Assembly: GCA_963580455.1 (NCBI GenBank)
Contig: OY756961.1
Location: 7,545,001 to 7,609,000, forward strand
Direction of reading: 5' to 3'
Length of the DNA: 64,000 bases
Source of the DNA: Euonymus europaeus
Taxonomy: Eukaryota; Streptophyta; Magnoliopsida; Celastrales; Celastraceae
The stretch's first letter is position 1. Each line of letters starts with the position of its first letter. Under the pieces are notes generated by a model. The model was not told the DNA's origin. It made no database searches and was given only the letters and a program-made list of their open reading frames with translations. This document shows, one piece after another, positions 22,357-35,674 of this stretch. A program made the translations under genes and the position numbers.

Positions 22357-23426
22357 ACCACTCACTTGTTCTATATCTTCCACAGGTGGATCTCCATCCA
22401 TTTCACCATCAAAGATAGGACCATTCTCAAAATCATTGAAACCTTCCCCAGCAAACAACCTCTTCCATTGCGTCTTTGGACACTCATCTTGCCATGTCCT
22501 GGAGCACCACAACCAAAACACCGAAAAGTACCCCTAGGTCATGCTGGCTGTTGGCCCCCTGTTGAGAACTTAGAGAGCTCGGAAGAGCGGAACTACTCGC
22601 AAAAGGTACTGTTGTCTGGTGGGAGTTGGCCGAACTGCCCACCGTAGGAGAACTGGGTGTTCGCCGCGATAATTGTCTCTCGACATGAAGCGCTTGTTGA
22701 TATGCTTCAACCATTGACATAAACTCAAACATGTTCAAGAAGTCTTGTATCTGTTGGCGCAAGCTCCCCACATACCGAGTTACCATCTGTTCCTCTGTTT
22801 ACATGAGGTCCGTCCATGAGCTCAGTAAATAAAATTCAGTGGTATAAGCCGCCACTGATTGGACACCCTGATGCAGGTTCTGCACTCGGTTGTACATCAT
22901 GCGAGAATAATTATAGGATAAGAATGCCTTTCATATACTTCTTCAACTTGTCCTAAGACACAATTTTAGGTTTGCTAGTGCGCACTCTCATCATCTTCAT
23001 CTGCTGCCACCAGGCTGTTGCTTGACCATGGAATCGTTTGGCCACTAGAGAAACACGCTTATCAAGAGGGACCTCTTTGAACTCCATCAGTTCCTCCACC
23101 GCCGTAAGCCAGTTCACGAACTTCTCAGGTTGCATTCCATCATTGAACTCTAGGATATCAACCTTAAACCTAGTGTCCCACGTCTGATTTTCCTCGGGTA
23201 CACCTGCCCTCCTGCGAACAGGCAACTCAAACAGTGAATTTGGAACACCAAATGGGTTTTCATCGTCAGTCTCCTCCCTGGGAAGAACAACAAGATCGAG
23301 TTGTTGCGCCACAAGGGAAGCCATCTGTCGGGTCAACACATCCATCTGCTGGCGCAGTTGAGCTAGATCATCACGGCGACGCACATCCTCCAGGCCAACT
23401 TCACGTGCATTCCTCCTGGGTGGCAT
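22357..23426 (-). pseudogene. Ty3/gypsy Gag, frameshifted (unit A)
   Basis: The ATG at 23426 begins MPPRRNAREVGLEDVRRRDD, followed by a coiled-coil-like LRQQMDVLTRQMASLVAQQ and the retrotransposon Gag core with FNDGMQPEKFVNWLTAVEE and KRFHGQATAWWQQMK. The frame is lost after about 22953. Downstream are FMSMVEAYQQALHVERQL (22786-22484) and a zinc knuckle CFGCGAPGHGK whose last cysteine (DECPK) lies one frame over, showing a 1-nt frameshift inside the CCHC box. The hAT insertion follows at 22348. The longer reading from 23480 includes upstream leader sequence. Counterpart 46609-47678. Confidence 0.85.
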
Positions 23427-23443
23427 GGTAGCAACAATACAAC

Positions 23444-23461
23444 ATGGCTTCGATACCAATT
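23444..23461 (-). other. tRNA-iMet primer-binding site of the Ty3/gypsy relic (unit A)
   Basis: On the minus strand TTGGTATCGAAGCCATG follows directly on the LTR end CCCTACATCA. It resembles the plant initiator-Met tRNA complement (TGGTATC-GAGC) used as a minus-strand primer site. It lies 18 bp upstream of the Gag ATG. This fixes element orientation (minus) and the inner LTR edge at 23461. Counterpart 47696-47713. Confidence 0.7.
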
Positions 23462-24232
23462 GATGTAGGGAGGACCTCACACAATCGAGTAAACCACGGA
23501 TAAGTACTCAAGCTCGTTGATTCATCAAAGAATGCCGAGAAAGAGATAGAGTTTGAGAGGAAGCTTCTCAATTTTCATTCATCAAAAGTCCCTTACAAAA
23601 GAAAGGCGGCACAAACAAAAGCCAATCCTAAAGCTACTGAAATTACATAAAAGCCCTTAAGACACAAAATAGCAAAAACCAGCAGAAAGGAAACAACAAA
23701 TACAAAATAATTAAACTTAAATGAGCACAGAGTCACACTACTGCTTAGACTTGTTTCTATCCCATCTGTGCATAAAATTAGCTGCATTACAATCATACTT
23801 ATCCAAGAACAGCGCTGCATCATAATGTCACTGGTCACCCATTAAACTAGACATCTTCTTTTAAAATAAATTATGTTATAATCCTATAACTAGTAGTCTA
23901 GCATGGATAGGCGACATCACTGTAGTAGTTTACTGAAATGGAAAAATGTCACAGAAATACAAAACAAACAATAGTCTCAGTGATACATAGAAGCAGATTG
24001 TTGAAGGTAGAGAGAGAAAGAGTCAAAGAGATACAAAAAGAGAGAGATCGTTGAAGGTAGAGATAGAATCGAAGAGAGAAAGAGTCAGAGAGATATAGAG
24101 AGAGATCGTTGAAGATAGAGAGAGAAAGAGTCAAAGAGAGATACAGAGAGAAAGTTGAGAAAGATCACACTTGGTTAGGCTCTGGCCGAACTCGTGAGCT
24201 CAATCTAATATGGGTTCAGCAAACTCTGTGTA
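23461..24232 (-). mobile_element. 5' LTR of the Ty3/gypsy relic, outer edge approximate (unit A)
   Basis: The sequence between the primer-binding site and the common repeat at 24233 is non-coding and consistent with an LTR ending ...CCCTACATCA on the minus strand. It includes a GA-rich array (about 23998-24160) with three GATCGTTGAAGRTAGAGA-type repeats. I could not fix the outer TG edge or a target duplication, so the right limit is a guess. Counterpart 47713-48484. Confidence 0.45.
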
Positions 24233-25673
24233 ATCAGCCATCAACGACCTCCATTAGCTGCCAGCAAGTTCAAAAATCGGCAAGTTTGCGTCTTTATTTC
24301 ACCTAAATGTATCCCAAGTTGCACCCAGCCGAACATCAGTCGCACTCTAGCCGCATCCATTTTTATTTTTATTTTTTTAAATTGGATTTGTAAATTCCCG
24401 CACCCTGGATGTTTCGTGCTGCACCCACACCCGAAACATATCTGGTGCGGGTGCCTTAGGGTGTTAGGCGCACCCGTGCTTCATAGGGGTACATTCAATT
24501 AAGTCCATCCGAAAATCCAAACCAATCCGGGTGATAAGATCATACATCGGAAGATTATGGGTTACCACTCTAACTTATAAGGAGGACAAACCTCCTATTG
24601 TCAACTCGGGCTTTCAATAGAGTTAGGTCCAAACTTATGAGCTTGGGCTTAGACCTTCATCTTTCGTGTGCGCATGGGCCTGAAATCATGGGTTTTCATC
24701 ACTGGTGCTTTCATTTAGAGTCGCAAATTCGTGCGCCCAAGGGTAGCGAGCAGAACAGTAACGATAAGACGATGACTAAGTATCTAGAATGGGGTAGGCG
24801 CAAAAAAAAAAAAAAAAAAAAAAAGAAAAAGAAAAGAAAAGAAAAGGTGTACTCATGGAAAAGAAGGCTAGCAGGCTATGACTGAAGTCTCCATAGTCAT
24901 TGTCCGAGGATGTGCAGTCTCTATTAGAGTGGTAGAATGATAAGATCGCACATTGAAAGATTATGGGTTACCACTCTAGCTTCTAAGGGAGGACAGTGGA
25001 CAGACCTCTTATTGTCAACCTGGATTCTCAAGATAGTTAGGTTCAAACTTATGAGCTTGGACTTGGACCTTAATCTTTCGTATGTGCGTGGCCTAGAATC
25101 ATGGGTCTTCATCATCGGATTTTGACATGCAAAAATATCATAAACACTAAACACCTAATGCTATCCGGCTCATATCGATCCGGACCCAGATTTCTGCCAC
25201 CCCTAATTGATAGTCCTTGAAGGAATGACTTGGTATAATATTTTTTGAGCATTTTTAAATTAAACAATGGAAATCACCGAACACGTTTTGTGTCTCTTTA
25301 ACATGGAAAATGGTTTGACCATTGACAATGATCAGGCTTCATGCACGAATTATCACTTCTAGGGTGATCTCAAGTAAAACAAGTATATCAATCATTACCT
25401 ATTTGTCAAAAAATGAAGACTGAATTGAAGTGAGTGTCTCTTTTGATTAATATAGTTTTCTTGAAATATTATTATGTTTGATCAATTTTTGGCATGCCTC
25501 TTCTTATATATGTTATATGGGGTCCCATGTGTATGGGAAAAGTGTGATGTCTTCTTTTGGTGTTAGGTTTACCCGTGTACCTTATCTTTGTCAAATTAAA
25601 AATGCAAGTGTTATGTGGAAATGTGGAGAGTCCATTCAAGAAGAATGATTGAACATATTATATATATATATAT

Positions 25674-27070
25674 GAAACAACTCTTATACGCACGCCCGTT
25701 TCTTACCATATTTATGGGCGTGCGTTTTGGTCCATTAGATCAAATTTAAGGACCAGATTAGAAGTCAAGCTTTTACCCCCAAATTCAGCATGTCTCACGT
25801 CTGGGAACCCTTTCTACTCCCGTGAGCTTCCGCCAGCAGTCTTCTCTGACCCTCTCTACTCCTCAGCTTCCTCCAGCCAGCCTTCTTCCGCCACTCTCGT
25901 GAGCTTCCGAACACCCATCTTCTTCCGCTCAAAGCCCACCTAGTCCACTTCCGACCTTCTCCGACTCGTTAAGCTTCTATTCTCGACCAAAATCCTCCAA
26001 TCAAATTTATTCTTGGCAAGCTTCGACCCAAATAGTAGATGTTAGGGTTCTTCTCGACCCAAATCCCTCTAATTCTTGGTGAGCTCCGACCCAAATCGTA
26101 GATGTTAGGGTTCTTCTCGACCCAAATCCCTCTTATTCTCGAAGACCCAAAGTGATTGGTTTCATCCCTCATATTCCCTCTGATTCTCGAAATCCAATTC
26201 TTCTCGACCCAAATAGCAGATGTTAGGATCCGATTTTACTCCCTTTTATGACATTTTGACTGATTGTGCCTCAACTAGAGATTCAAATTCTTGGCCAATT
26301 TTTGGAATTTTCTCACACCTAACTTGAGGGATAAAGCTTAAATTGTTGGATGATGCAGAACTAATATCCATTGATGAGCCTCCAACATCTCCTACATTTA
26401 TCTCACTCATAATTATTGATTAATACAGGAAGCTTAACACTAAAAATAACCTTGCTCAATTGCCGAATTCTTCGCACTGACAACCTGCTTTAAGAAGTGG
26501 CATCCAAACCTGTCAATACCAAGAATGGTAGTGTTAGAATACGATGAATATCATTTCCAGGACAGATATAACTAAATATTTTTTCGGATTCATTTACCTA
26601 GAAATTAGTTTTGCATCTGTAAAATTTTGGGTTGGAAATCACGATGAACAAATGGGTGACCTCAAGCTTCACGAGTCGGAGAAGAAATTGGTGGACTAGG
26701 TGGGCTTCGAGTGGAAGAAATTAGTTATGCATATGTAAAATTTTGATCTGGAATCACTATGAACAAATGGGTGGCCGAAGCTTCATGAGTCGGAGAAGGT
26801 GGGTGTCGAAAGTGGCGGAAGCTCACAAGGGCGTCGGAAGCTCACGAGAGTGGCGAAAGAAGGCTGGCTGGAGGAAGCTGAGGAGTAGAGAGGGTCAGAG
26901 AAGACTGCTGGCGGAAGCTCACGGGAGTAGAGAGGGTTCCCAGAAGTGAGACATGCTGAATTTGGGGGTAAAAGCTTGACTTCTAATCTGGTCCTTCAAT
27001 TTGATCTAATGGACCAAAACGCATGCCCGTAAATATGGTAAGAAACGGGCATGCGTATAAAAGTTGTTTC
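25674..27070. mobile_element. non-autonomous Mutator-like element (unit B)
   Basis: Unit B copy of the long-TIR element at 1442-2838, same ends and internal repeats. One difference seen: GGATCAAAACG in unit A near 2783 is GGACCAAAACG here. In the left TIR the corresponding base pairs with GGTCC, so the unit B form restores TIR symmetry at that position. Confidence 0.65.
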
Positions 27071-28388
27071 GTATATATATAAATGTATATGTATATATAT
27101 ACTCTGAATGTTTGATGATTTTTGCTAGGCTTGGTTGGTTTCTTTTTGTTTCCTTAATTGTTCTATGCCTTTTTTTTGACTTTTTTTGCTTTCTTTCTCC
27201 ATGTTTTTATTTTGGTTGTGGGGTTAGGGTGCTGTTGCTGGCTATTTTCTTTGGTCATGCTTGGTAATGTGTTGATGGTCTCTTCATTTTCATCTTTGCT
27301 TTGGTGTCTTGTTGGCAGTTTGGTTATGTATTGTAGGATGCTTAATTTGCTTTGCCATTTTGTTGTTTGTCTTCTTGGTTGGAGCTGCGGGGTTGGATGG
27401 GTTCTTTGGTACTTTTTGATGAGTTCTATGTTGGTTGTGGTTGAGGGGTTTTTTTGTGCTGGCAGTAGATTTGGGGGTTTACTTTATGGCATATTGGTTT
27501 CCTTGTTTTGTTTCTTAGCTTTTACTCTAAGCTTGGCTTTTTGGTTCTTTTTTTTTCTTTTCTTTTGTTTCTCTCCTTCTTGTTGAAGGTCCTTGCTTTT
27601 TTCTTTTGTGTTTGTTTGTTCCTCCGCCTTTGATGAAAATTGTTATTAATGAATCCCTAGACTAAGGTTGTTAAACAAAACAAAAAATGCTACCCTTTAA
27701 GTTGTAATCTCCACCACGATGTTTCCCTGGTCTTCCCACTCCAATAGTATTGCATTCCATGTCTCTCTTTAACTCCTCCATATCAGGTCCTTTAAAAATC
27801 TTTATCTCCATGCTCCTCTAGTTCTCATATATATATACTTTGTTAAGTTCCATTACTACACTTTACGAGCATCTGAGATGTTTTGCTTAGTTATAACATT
27901 TCTACTATATGCTAATGACCTACTATTCAACACTTCAAATCAATCTTATTCTATCGGTGTTAGGTAGGTTAAAAATTAAGATATTCACTGTCCCATGTTT
28001 TTAATGAAGTTAAGCAAAATCTTTGAATGGCAACTTATTGAAGGAATTTATACACATTCCATATGACAGATTTTACAATCTCCATATGAAAAATTGAAAA
28101 CTCATTAGTTTTTATCCATTGACTTGTACTCCTTATTGAAGGAATTTATATACATTCCATATGTCATATGACAGATTTTACAATATTCTTCATATTGGAA
28201 ACTCATTATCCATTGACTTGTACTTTTCATTTACTAATACATTTTTATATTTTTATATGATAGTTCCATTGAAGGTAGGTGTGTTTATTCTCTGCATTGT
28301 ACAACAATATGTGATGTTATACACAAAACATAGTACCAAATGTCTTTAATACCTTTTTTGTTTTTTACCTTTTCTTAGCAAAAATAAA

Positions 28389-30446
28389 ATGTCAAGCATA
28401 CATAGGTCGTGGATGTATGCTAGGCTAATTGATGGACTTCTCAACCCGGAATTTATGGAGGGGGTACAAAATTTCATTGTAAGATTAATGTCCATGTGTA
28501 CGATGTCATAATCGTAGATTCCGAGAACCAGAAGAAGTGCATCTCCATCTTCTGAAGAAGGGATTTGTGCAGGATTATTACATATGGTCTTGCCATGGGG
28601 AATCATATGTTGAAGCACATAATGATGATGGCAGCGACAGTAACACGTGTGCATATACGTCTGCAAGATTGGATATGGAGATCTCTAATCCTTACCACAA
28701 TGGTGATGGATGCAGCTGGCCCAAGCTTTGATCCATCAAATTTTGAGGAATCTCCAAACCCAAATGCACAAAAATTGTATGACATACTGTAGGGAGCAGA
28801 GCAAGAATTGTGGCCAAGGTGTGAAACAGTCTCCCAACTATCGGCTATGGCTCGGTTGCTAAGCATTAAGTCCGAACATCATTTATCAAAGAATTGCTAT
28901 GACGCAATCACTAGATTATTTAAAGATGCATTACCGGAGGACAACACACTTTTAGATAGCTTTTATAACACCAAAAGTTTGTCCAAGGATTAGGGCTTCC
29001 GGTGGAAAAGATACATTGTTGCTCGAACGGGTGCATGATATATTGGGGCAATGACATTGACTTGAGAAGTTGCAAATACTGTCAGTACCCTCATTTTCAG
29101 AGTAGAAGAGGAAGGGATTCGGGGAAAAAGAAGGAGGTTCCACACCAAAAGATGTAATACCTTCCTTTAGCGCCGAGGCTACAGAGATTGTATGCTTCAG
29201 CAGCCACCATAGAGCACATGAGGTGGCATGATAACCATGACCAAGAAGAGGGAGTAATGTGTCACCTTTTGGATTCAGAGTCGTGGAAACACTTCAACCG
29301 AGTACATCAAGTGTTTTTTGGCGAAGCACGTAATGTGAGGCTGGGTTTATGCATAGACGATTTTCAGCCTTTTGGCCAATCGAGCCAATAGTATTTATCA
29401 TGGTCAGTGATAATCACTCCATAAAATTTGCCTCCCTGGATGTATATGAAAGATGAATTTATGTTTCTAACGGTGATTGTGCCTGGACCAAAGAATCCTA
29501 AGCATAAAATAGATGTCTTCCTCCAGCCACTGGTTCATGAATTGTGCATGTTGTGGGAGGATGGTGTTGAGACATGGGATGTATCTTTGAAGCAGAACTT
29601 TCAGCTACGAGCTACTCTTATGTGGACTATCAGTGACTTTCCAGCATACTCGATGTTGTCCGGTTGGAGTACGGCTGGGAAGTTAGCTTGTCCATATTGC
29701 GTGGAAGATTCTGGAGCATTTACACTTCAAAGTGAGGGTAAGACATCGTGGTTTGACAACCACCACAAGTTCTTACTAGCCAACCATCCGTTTAGGAGAA
29801 ACAAGAACTGGTCTAGAAAGAATACGGTCGTCATCGAAATGGCACCACGGGTAAGATCTAGCGAGGAGATATATAATCGTATATGTGCATATGGGCTGGA
29901 GAAAGTCACTGAGGAGGGCGGAGAGTAGTCGAATCAACATATGTGTAGAATTTCAGTTTGTGGTTGGAAGAAGCGCAACATATTTGGGATTTACCTTATT
30001 GGAGAACTAACCTTATTCGTCATAATCTAGATGTGATGCACATTGAGAAAAATGTCTTTGAAAATGTTTTTAACACTGTCATGAACATTGAAGGCAAGAC
30101 AAAAGATAAAGCCAAGGCACGAGATGATATGAAAGTAATATGTTGTCGAAAAGAGTTAGAAGTTAATCCTGAAACGAGAAAATATCCGAAGGCTTGTTAC
30201 TGTTTGGATAAGGCTAGCAAACAAGTAGTTTGTGAATGGGTTAGAAGCCTGAAATTTCCAGTTTGATATGTGTCGAACATGGGCCGATGTGTGGACATGA
30301 AGAAGTATAAGCTTTTTGGGATGAAAAGTCATGATTGTCAGGTGTTCATGCAATGGTTGATTCCGATAGCATTTCGTGAATTTCTGCTGATTAATGTGTG
30401 GCAAACATTGACAGATTTGAGCTTGTTCTTCAAGGAATTGACATGC
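28389..30446 (+). pseudogene. CACTA Tnp2 relic, first part (unit B)
   Basis: Unit B copy of 4158-6215, with the same stops and frameshifts. The one coding difference seen is MAPRV here against MAPQV in unit A (A to G near 29850). Because both units share every lesion, the element was already dead when the 24-kb segment duplicated. Confidence 0.87.
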
Positions 30447-32283
30447 TGTCACGCCCCGATCCACAGGCACGTGACGTGTAACTAACTCATACTCCCGACT
30501 AATTTTTTTTTTCAAAACTCAATAATTCAATAAAAATATAATTATCTACATACTTATATTTAGATGATAGATATAGATAAATACATAAGTAACTTTATAT
30601 ACCCGACTGAGACTCCAGCTCAGCCATCCCAACCCACTGGGTCCACTCAACCCTTACGCAGCAACTCTGGTATGTACACCGACTGCCCTGTCCTGTCTGC
30701 ACTCTCAGTCCCACTGGTCACAGTTGTTTCACCTGAAAATAAAACAATAGGAAGTAGGGGGTGAGCCGAAGCTCAATAGGGAATACCGTATTCACATACA
30801 AAACATTCACAAATAATTATTGACAGAAGCACGACAATTTAAATAACACTTCTATTCCTCAACCCGCCTCGAATATCCGTCACCACCTTGAACGCTTTCC
30901 GACCTCATTGTCGGAAACTATTTTTCTCCGCTTTCCGACCTCCTCGCCGGAAGCAATCTACGAGTAAGGAAAGTAGGCACCTTCTTCTACCCGGGACTTA
31001 CCACCCCTTCGCTATGTGGCCGCATAGCGAATCCTTACTCGGATTTTCACCCACTGTACGTACAGGGTCATTCCCACCTTACTGAAATCTCCATATTGCT
31101 TTTCCTTCCCTTCCTTCACAATTCAACCCCCACAATCTACATAACCCTCAAATATGAGAAAATATTCAATCACATGCACACAGTATAAAGACAGTATTTT
31201 CACAATGAAACGCAGGGGTTATCACATCTCAGAATCATCCACAATACCATTACCCGCAACTTCACAATAAATAGCCAGACATTTAATCCCCCACAATTGC
31301 AATGCGTTATGTTTACAGCAAGAATTCCCGTTTAAATATAAACACAGAAACTCCAAAACCATGCAAGGGTTAAAGTATTCCCTACCTCGTGAAGCGTGTC
31401 TCACATCTCACTCGAACCAATGCTTTCCTATTTAATTTTTCCGTCATATATCACTAAACCTCATATACCAGTTCTACACCAAAATGCACATACAATGTCA
31501 TAATTATGTTCAAATACCGCGTAAATACGTAAAATATACGATTTAATCAAAGCGGTAAACTTTACCCGGAAAAGTCAACCTGAGTCAAATGGGTCAAATA
31601 GTACCCGATTTACCCACATTCGGGTCACTGGAGATCCGGCGACTTTCACCGGAAATCACCAACTGGGCTTTGTAGTACTCATCGAGACGAACTCAACGGT
31701 GGTGGCCTTGCATCAATCGGAGGTCGGAGGAGGAAGAAATCGACCGTCGAAGTTTTGGAGGCCGAAACTTTCGAGGGCTTTTCCCGGAGTTATACAGCTC
31801 CGTTTAAGACGATTCTTGTACCGATTTCATACGTCTCGAAGAGACGAAGATATTGGTACCAGCCTCGTTGTCTGATGTGGTCGGAGGAGGGAGATCGGCG
31901 CCTCTGAAATTTGACACGCGAAAATCGCGATTTTCTCTTTTTTTCTTCCTGTTTCTGTTTCGTTTTTTCATTTTTTTCCTTTTCTGTTTCTCTTCTTTTC
32001 TTTTTCTTTTAAATCAAATTCAGATATTTATAACAAAAATTGGATCTTTTTTCACTTGTTTCACTTATTTAATAAAATTGACAACAAATTCGTATTTCGC
32101 CACTATCCAGTCAAGTTCTCTAATTTATTTGTATTATTATTATTATTATTCTTATTTATTCACATTCATATATGTGATTATTACTCTAAACCCAAATTTA
32201 ATTATTACATCCAGTAATGTATCATTGTACATGTGTCACCCTCATGCTCAATGTTTCTATTATTTTCGGGTCAAGATGTCACA
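30447..32283. mobile_element. solo LTR (unit B)
   Basis: Unit B copy of the LTR at 6216-8045, again flanked by CATGC (30442-30446 and 32284-32288). It is 7 bp longer because of a local duplication of AGGTCGG near 31722. One T/C difference lies near 30494 (ATACTCCCGAC against ATACTTCCGAC). Confidence 0.85.
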
Positions 32284-32288
32284 CATGC

Positions 32289-32570
32289 TCTTTACTGAAA
32301 GTGGAGGAGATGGAAATTCTCATTATTCTATGTAAATTGGAGCGAATATTTCCTCCTTCCTTCTTTGACTCAATGGAGCATCTACCAGTTCACTTGCCTT
32401 ATGAAGCAAGAATAGCAGACCCAGTTCAGTATTGATGGATGTATCCATTTGAACGATTCCTTCGACACTTGAAGCAGAATGTGAAAAATAAAGCTAGAGT
32501 TAAAGGATCGATATGTAATGCATATTTAGTAGAAGAAACTATGAGTTTTTATTTAGGCAATTCATCATTT
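32289..32570 (+). pseudogene. CACTA Tnp2 relic, 3' continuation (unit B)
   Basis: Unit B copy of 8051-8330, again with the FPPSFFDSMEHLPVH block of the DUF4218-type region. It reads FERFLRHLKQ where unit A has FERFLQHLKQ; the Arg form also appears in the related copy at 56.3 kb (FEWFLRHLKK), so it is probably ancestral. Confidence 0.8.
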
Positions 32571-33300
32571 CAACCATACTATTAAATTAGTATGATTAAA
32601 AAATATGATTCGTTATTGAAAGGAGGTTATCATATCGAAAGCTCCGCACTTCATTAAATCCTTTTCCATCCAATGGTAGGGATTCCATCATTTTCCTCAA
32701 GAATCCGATCGAAAACATCTAATGCTATCCGATCGGCTCCGTCGTCGGAGGGACCCTTAATATAATAGTTAGGGTTGGGTCCTTTTGAGCAATTACATTA
32801 CATTTTCAAACTAATGCCCCTTAATTTGAGGCAAACACATTATTTAAGAGAATGAACAATGAAAACTTGAGACTAAATTATTTTACAATACCAAACTCAA
32901 AATACAATACTGGACGATCAGTCTATCAAAATCCATCACAATTAAGAATCATATTTCCGAGTCAACAATTTAATAGAATTTAAACTCGTAAAATAAAGAG
33001 GAAAAAAAATTCAAACTAAAAGACCATTAGGCTAGACTAATCACTCCATACCAATCTATCATATTTTTCACCATAACTGGAGTGGCCAAAGAGTACAACA
33101 TGAATTCTATTTGAAGCACAATAAGCTATTTCCTTTACCAATTGACTCACACTTGGAACGATTACTTCGGGTAAACCATAATGCATGCAGAGACTCATAT
33201 AAATTACTATTAGTTTTAGCCATCAAAGCATCACAATGACCGCACCATATAATGCATTATTTAATAACAAATTACCACTCTTTATCTTTTGAACACAAGG

Positions 33301-33531
33301 TGTCACGCCCCAACCCGCGAAGCGTGAGCTAAAATGACAAACCTCATGTATTCACACTAGACCCGTCACAAACTGACATAAACTTAAAATAAAAATTCGG
33401 CAGCATCTCCCCATAAATTGAGGAATGCCACCCTGCATAAAATATAAAGAAATTGCGCTTCTATATCCAATCCAGCAACTACATACACCCTCCACAATGA
33501 AAGCCCCTCAGGGGTTCTACAACACTCACAT

Positions 33532-33581
<50 letters not shown>

Positions 33582-34687
33582 GGCACAGGAGTCCCGATCA
33601 CACGGAGTCCTCTCCTGGCCCTTCCAAAATAGCCACAACAACACAAGTATCCAACTACTCGGCATAACAAAAACCATAACATAAATAAAAGGAAACAAAC
33701 ACCTAAATGCACCCCAAGACGCCTCTACTAAGTCGGGCCACCACAGTCACGCCCCGTTCTGCTGATCTGGAGGATCTGTACCAGTGGATGGCTCACCTGA
33801 AAGGGAAAGAATAAATAGGGTGAGCCAAATGCTCAGTAGGGATATCAAATAGGAGTATCAAAACAAGGCGGAAATATGAAGAACGGAATGAATGCATCAG
33901 AATGCTATGTAGAAAAATGTCTCCGTACACCCATCCGAACCTCCGAACACCCACCCCATGACTCCGAAGGGTTGTGGATCGCTCCCACACCCGTACCCTA
34001 CTTCATATTCACCGGCACCGTATATCGGTTTGCACGGTAAATCCATGAAGAAGGTGTAAATCTGTCGAACCTTTCCAATTTCTCAAATCCGTATCTTAAT
34101 GGAATTCTCAACCCCGAAACATCCTTCCTAAACATGGAACCACCCGAGCACCGTGCCCGGTGATCCATTATGCCACTAAATGCACATTAAAAATCATTTA
34201 AATGTTATATCACATAAATCACATCACATGAAGATCTAAACACGTGTCAATCGAACTTAACACGTTCAGGGGTAAATGCGTATATACAAATTTAATAAAA
34301 CGATCAAAGGAAAAGATCATACAACAAATCATGTAACGGGTTTGGCTCTCTTGGAACAATCAAGAGTAGCCTAAACAAATTTATAAGATTTAATGCGATA
34401 CGGAAGATTCGAGAAAACAACTTTTAAGGCTTTTTAGGAACGAGATAAGTTTAGACCAGGAATGAGGAATCCCTACCTCTTGTCGACAACGCACAATCTC
34501 TACCGCCGAACCAAGTCTTTTTCCAAGTAAATTCTCTAACCTATTTAATAAAAATAAACTCAATTCAATTTTCCCAAGTTCAAACTTCTAATATTCAAAT
34601 CTCAAAATTTCCATATTCTAAAATTTCTCACTTCTCCAAAAATCGACATTCTAGCATTCTAATCGATAATAAATATCAAAATCTCTT

Positions 34688-34726
<39 letters not shown>

Positions 34727-34752
34727 CAATTAACCCAACCTTCCCTTAACAA
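33301..34752. mobile_element. second TGTCACGCCCC-type LTR (unit B)
   Basis: Unit B copy of 9063-10500. It differs in (TA)n lengths at 33535-33580 and 34690-34722 and by one substitution (AAGGTGTAAAT here, AAGGTATAAAT near 9815). Right boundary equally uncertain. Confidence 0.55.
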
Positions 34753-35281
34753 TTTTATACATCAAGTTATACTTTGTCAGTCATATTTCCAACCAAAAAG
34801 AGCTTTGAAGTGTAGCAATACGTTATCTTATAAAAGTTGAATAAGTATTTAATAGAGCGTGTGGTAGCTTATATGCTTATTTTCTCAGCTTAGAAGCTCA
34901 TACGCTTTACCCACTCAACACTCACATGACACACCAAAAAATTTCTTCAATTTTCTCTATTGTCCATGTCTCTCTCACACATTTGCCATCGTCTATCAAA
35001 ATATATGTTAAATTTTGAAAAAAATTACATATTCGAACTCAAAGTGTACAATTCTTTCTAACAAGATCCATTATCCATAACTTTTATTTTATTATAAACC
35101 ACTTTATATACCTCTAGTAGTAAATTGAGAATTTATAAACTATCATGAACTTACAATCTATCAAATAATATACAACTTATTTGATGATTTATATGTTTCA
35201 CAACTTATCCACTATTGTAATAATTGCTTTACCAAACAATTATTACTTAGAGCTTAGACTAGCGCATTTTTACTACAAAAA

Positions 35282-35674
35282 GACCGATGCACGCGTATCT
35301 CCGCAAAAAGACCGATGCGACGTCGTTTTCTTTCCTTCTCCGGCGAACGGGAAAGCTACTTGAAACACTCTCTATTAATTAAACTCTCAAACCCTCCGTC
35401 TTCCGGTTTTTAATGTTAAAATAAATCCCAATCTTGTTTTGTTCTTCGACTCTAAACAGTTATTGTTTATTTGTGTTCGATTTCTAATGTATGGACTAAA
35501 TAAAATGGGAATTCAAAAATATCACAATCGAGTTTGATTGGGTGTTGTTGTTCGAATTAAATCATTGTTCATTTACATCCAAGAGGATTCTGTTGTTTAA
35601 TTCAATTGATTGTGCAATTGAATAAAACCCTAAATTTTCCAAATTTCGTTGCTTTCGCGATCTGTGAGTTTCCA
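35282..35674 (+). promoter_or_regulatory. probable promoter and 5' UTR of the complete MINDY-3-like gene (unit B)
   Basis: Identical in sequence to 11030-11422, including the AAAACCCTAAA telo-box-like motif near 35625. It lies directly upstream of the gene copy that reaches exons 6-7. Since the same promoter also stands 24 kb upstream, transcripts from the two copies cannot be told apart by the 5' end. Confidence 0.45.

Larger units (their letters stand above)
1048..25279. repeat. 24.2-kb tandem repeat unit A
   Basis: The 24232-bp segment is followed directly by a second copy at 25280-49533 in the same orientation. Differences are few: substitutions near 2783, 5629, 6263, 8224, 9815, 13257, 18448, 18866, 20026 and 20374, an extra AGGTCGG-type 7-mer in unit B near 31722, and different (TA)n and homopolymer lengths. 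The unit holds TE relics plus the promoter and exons 1-5 of a MINDY-3 deubiquitinase gene. Left edge inferred from the point where the third copy stops. Confidence 0.93.
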
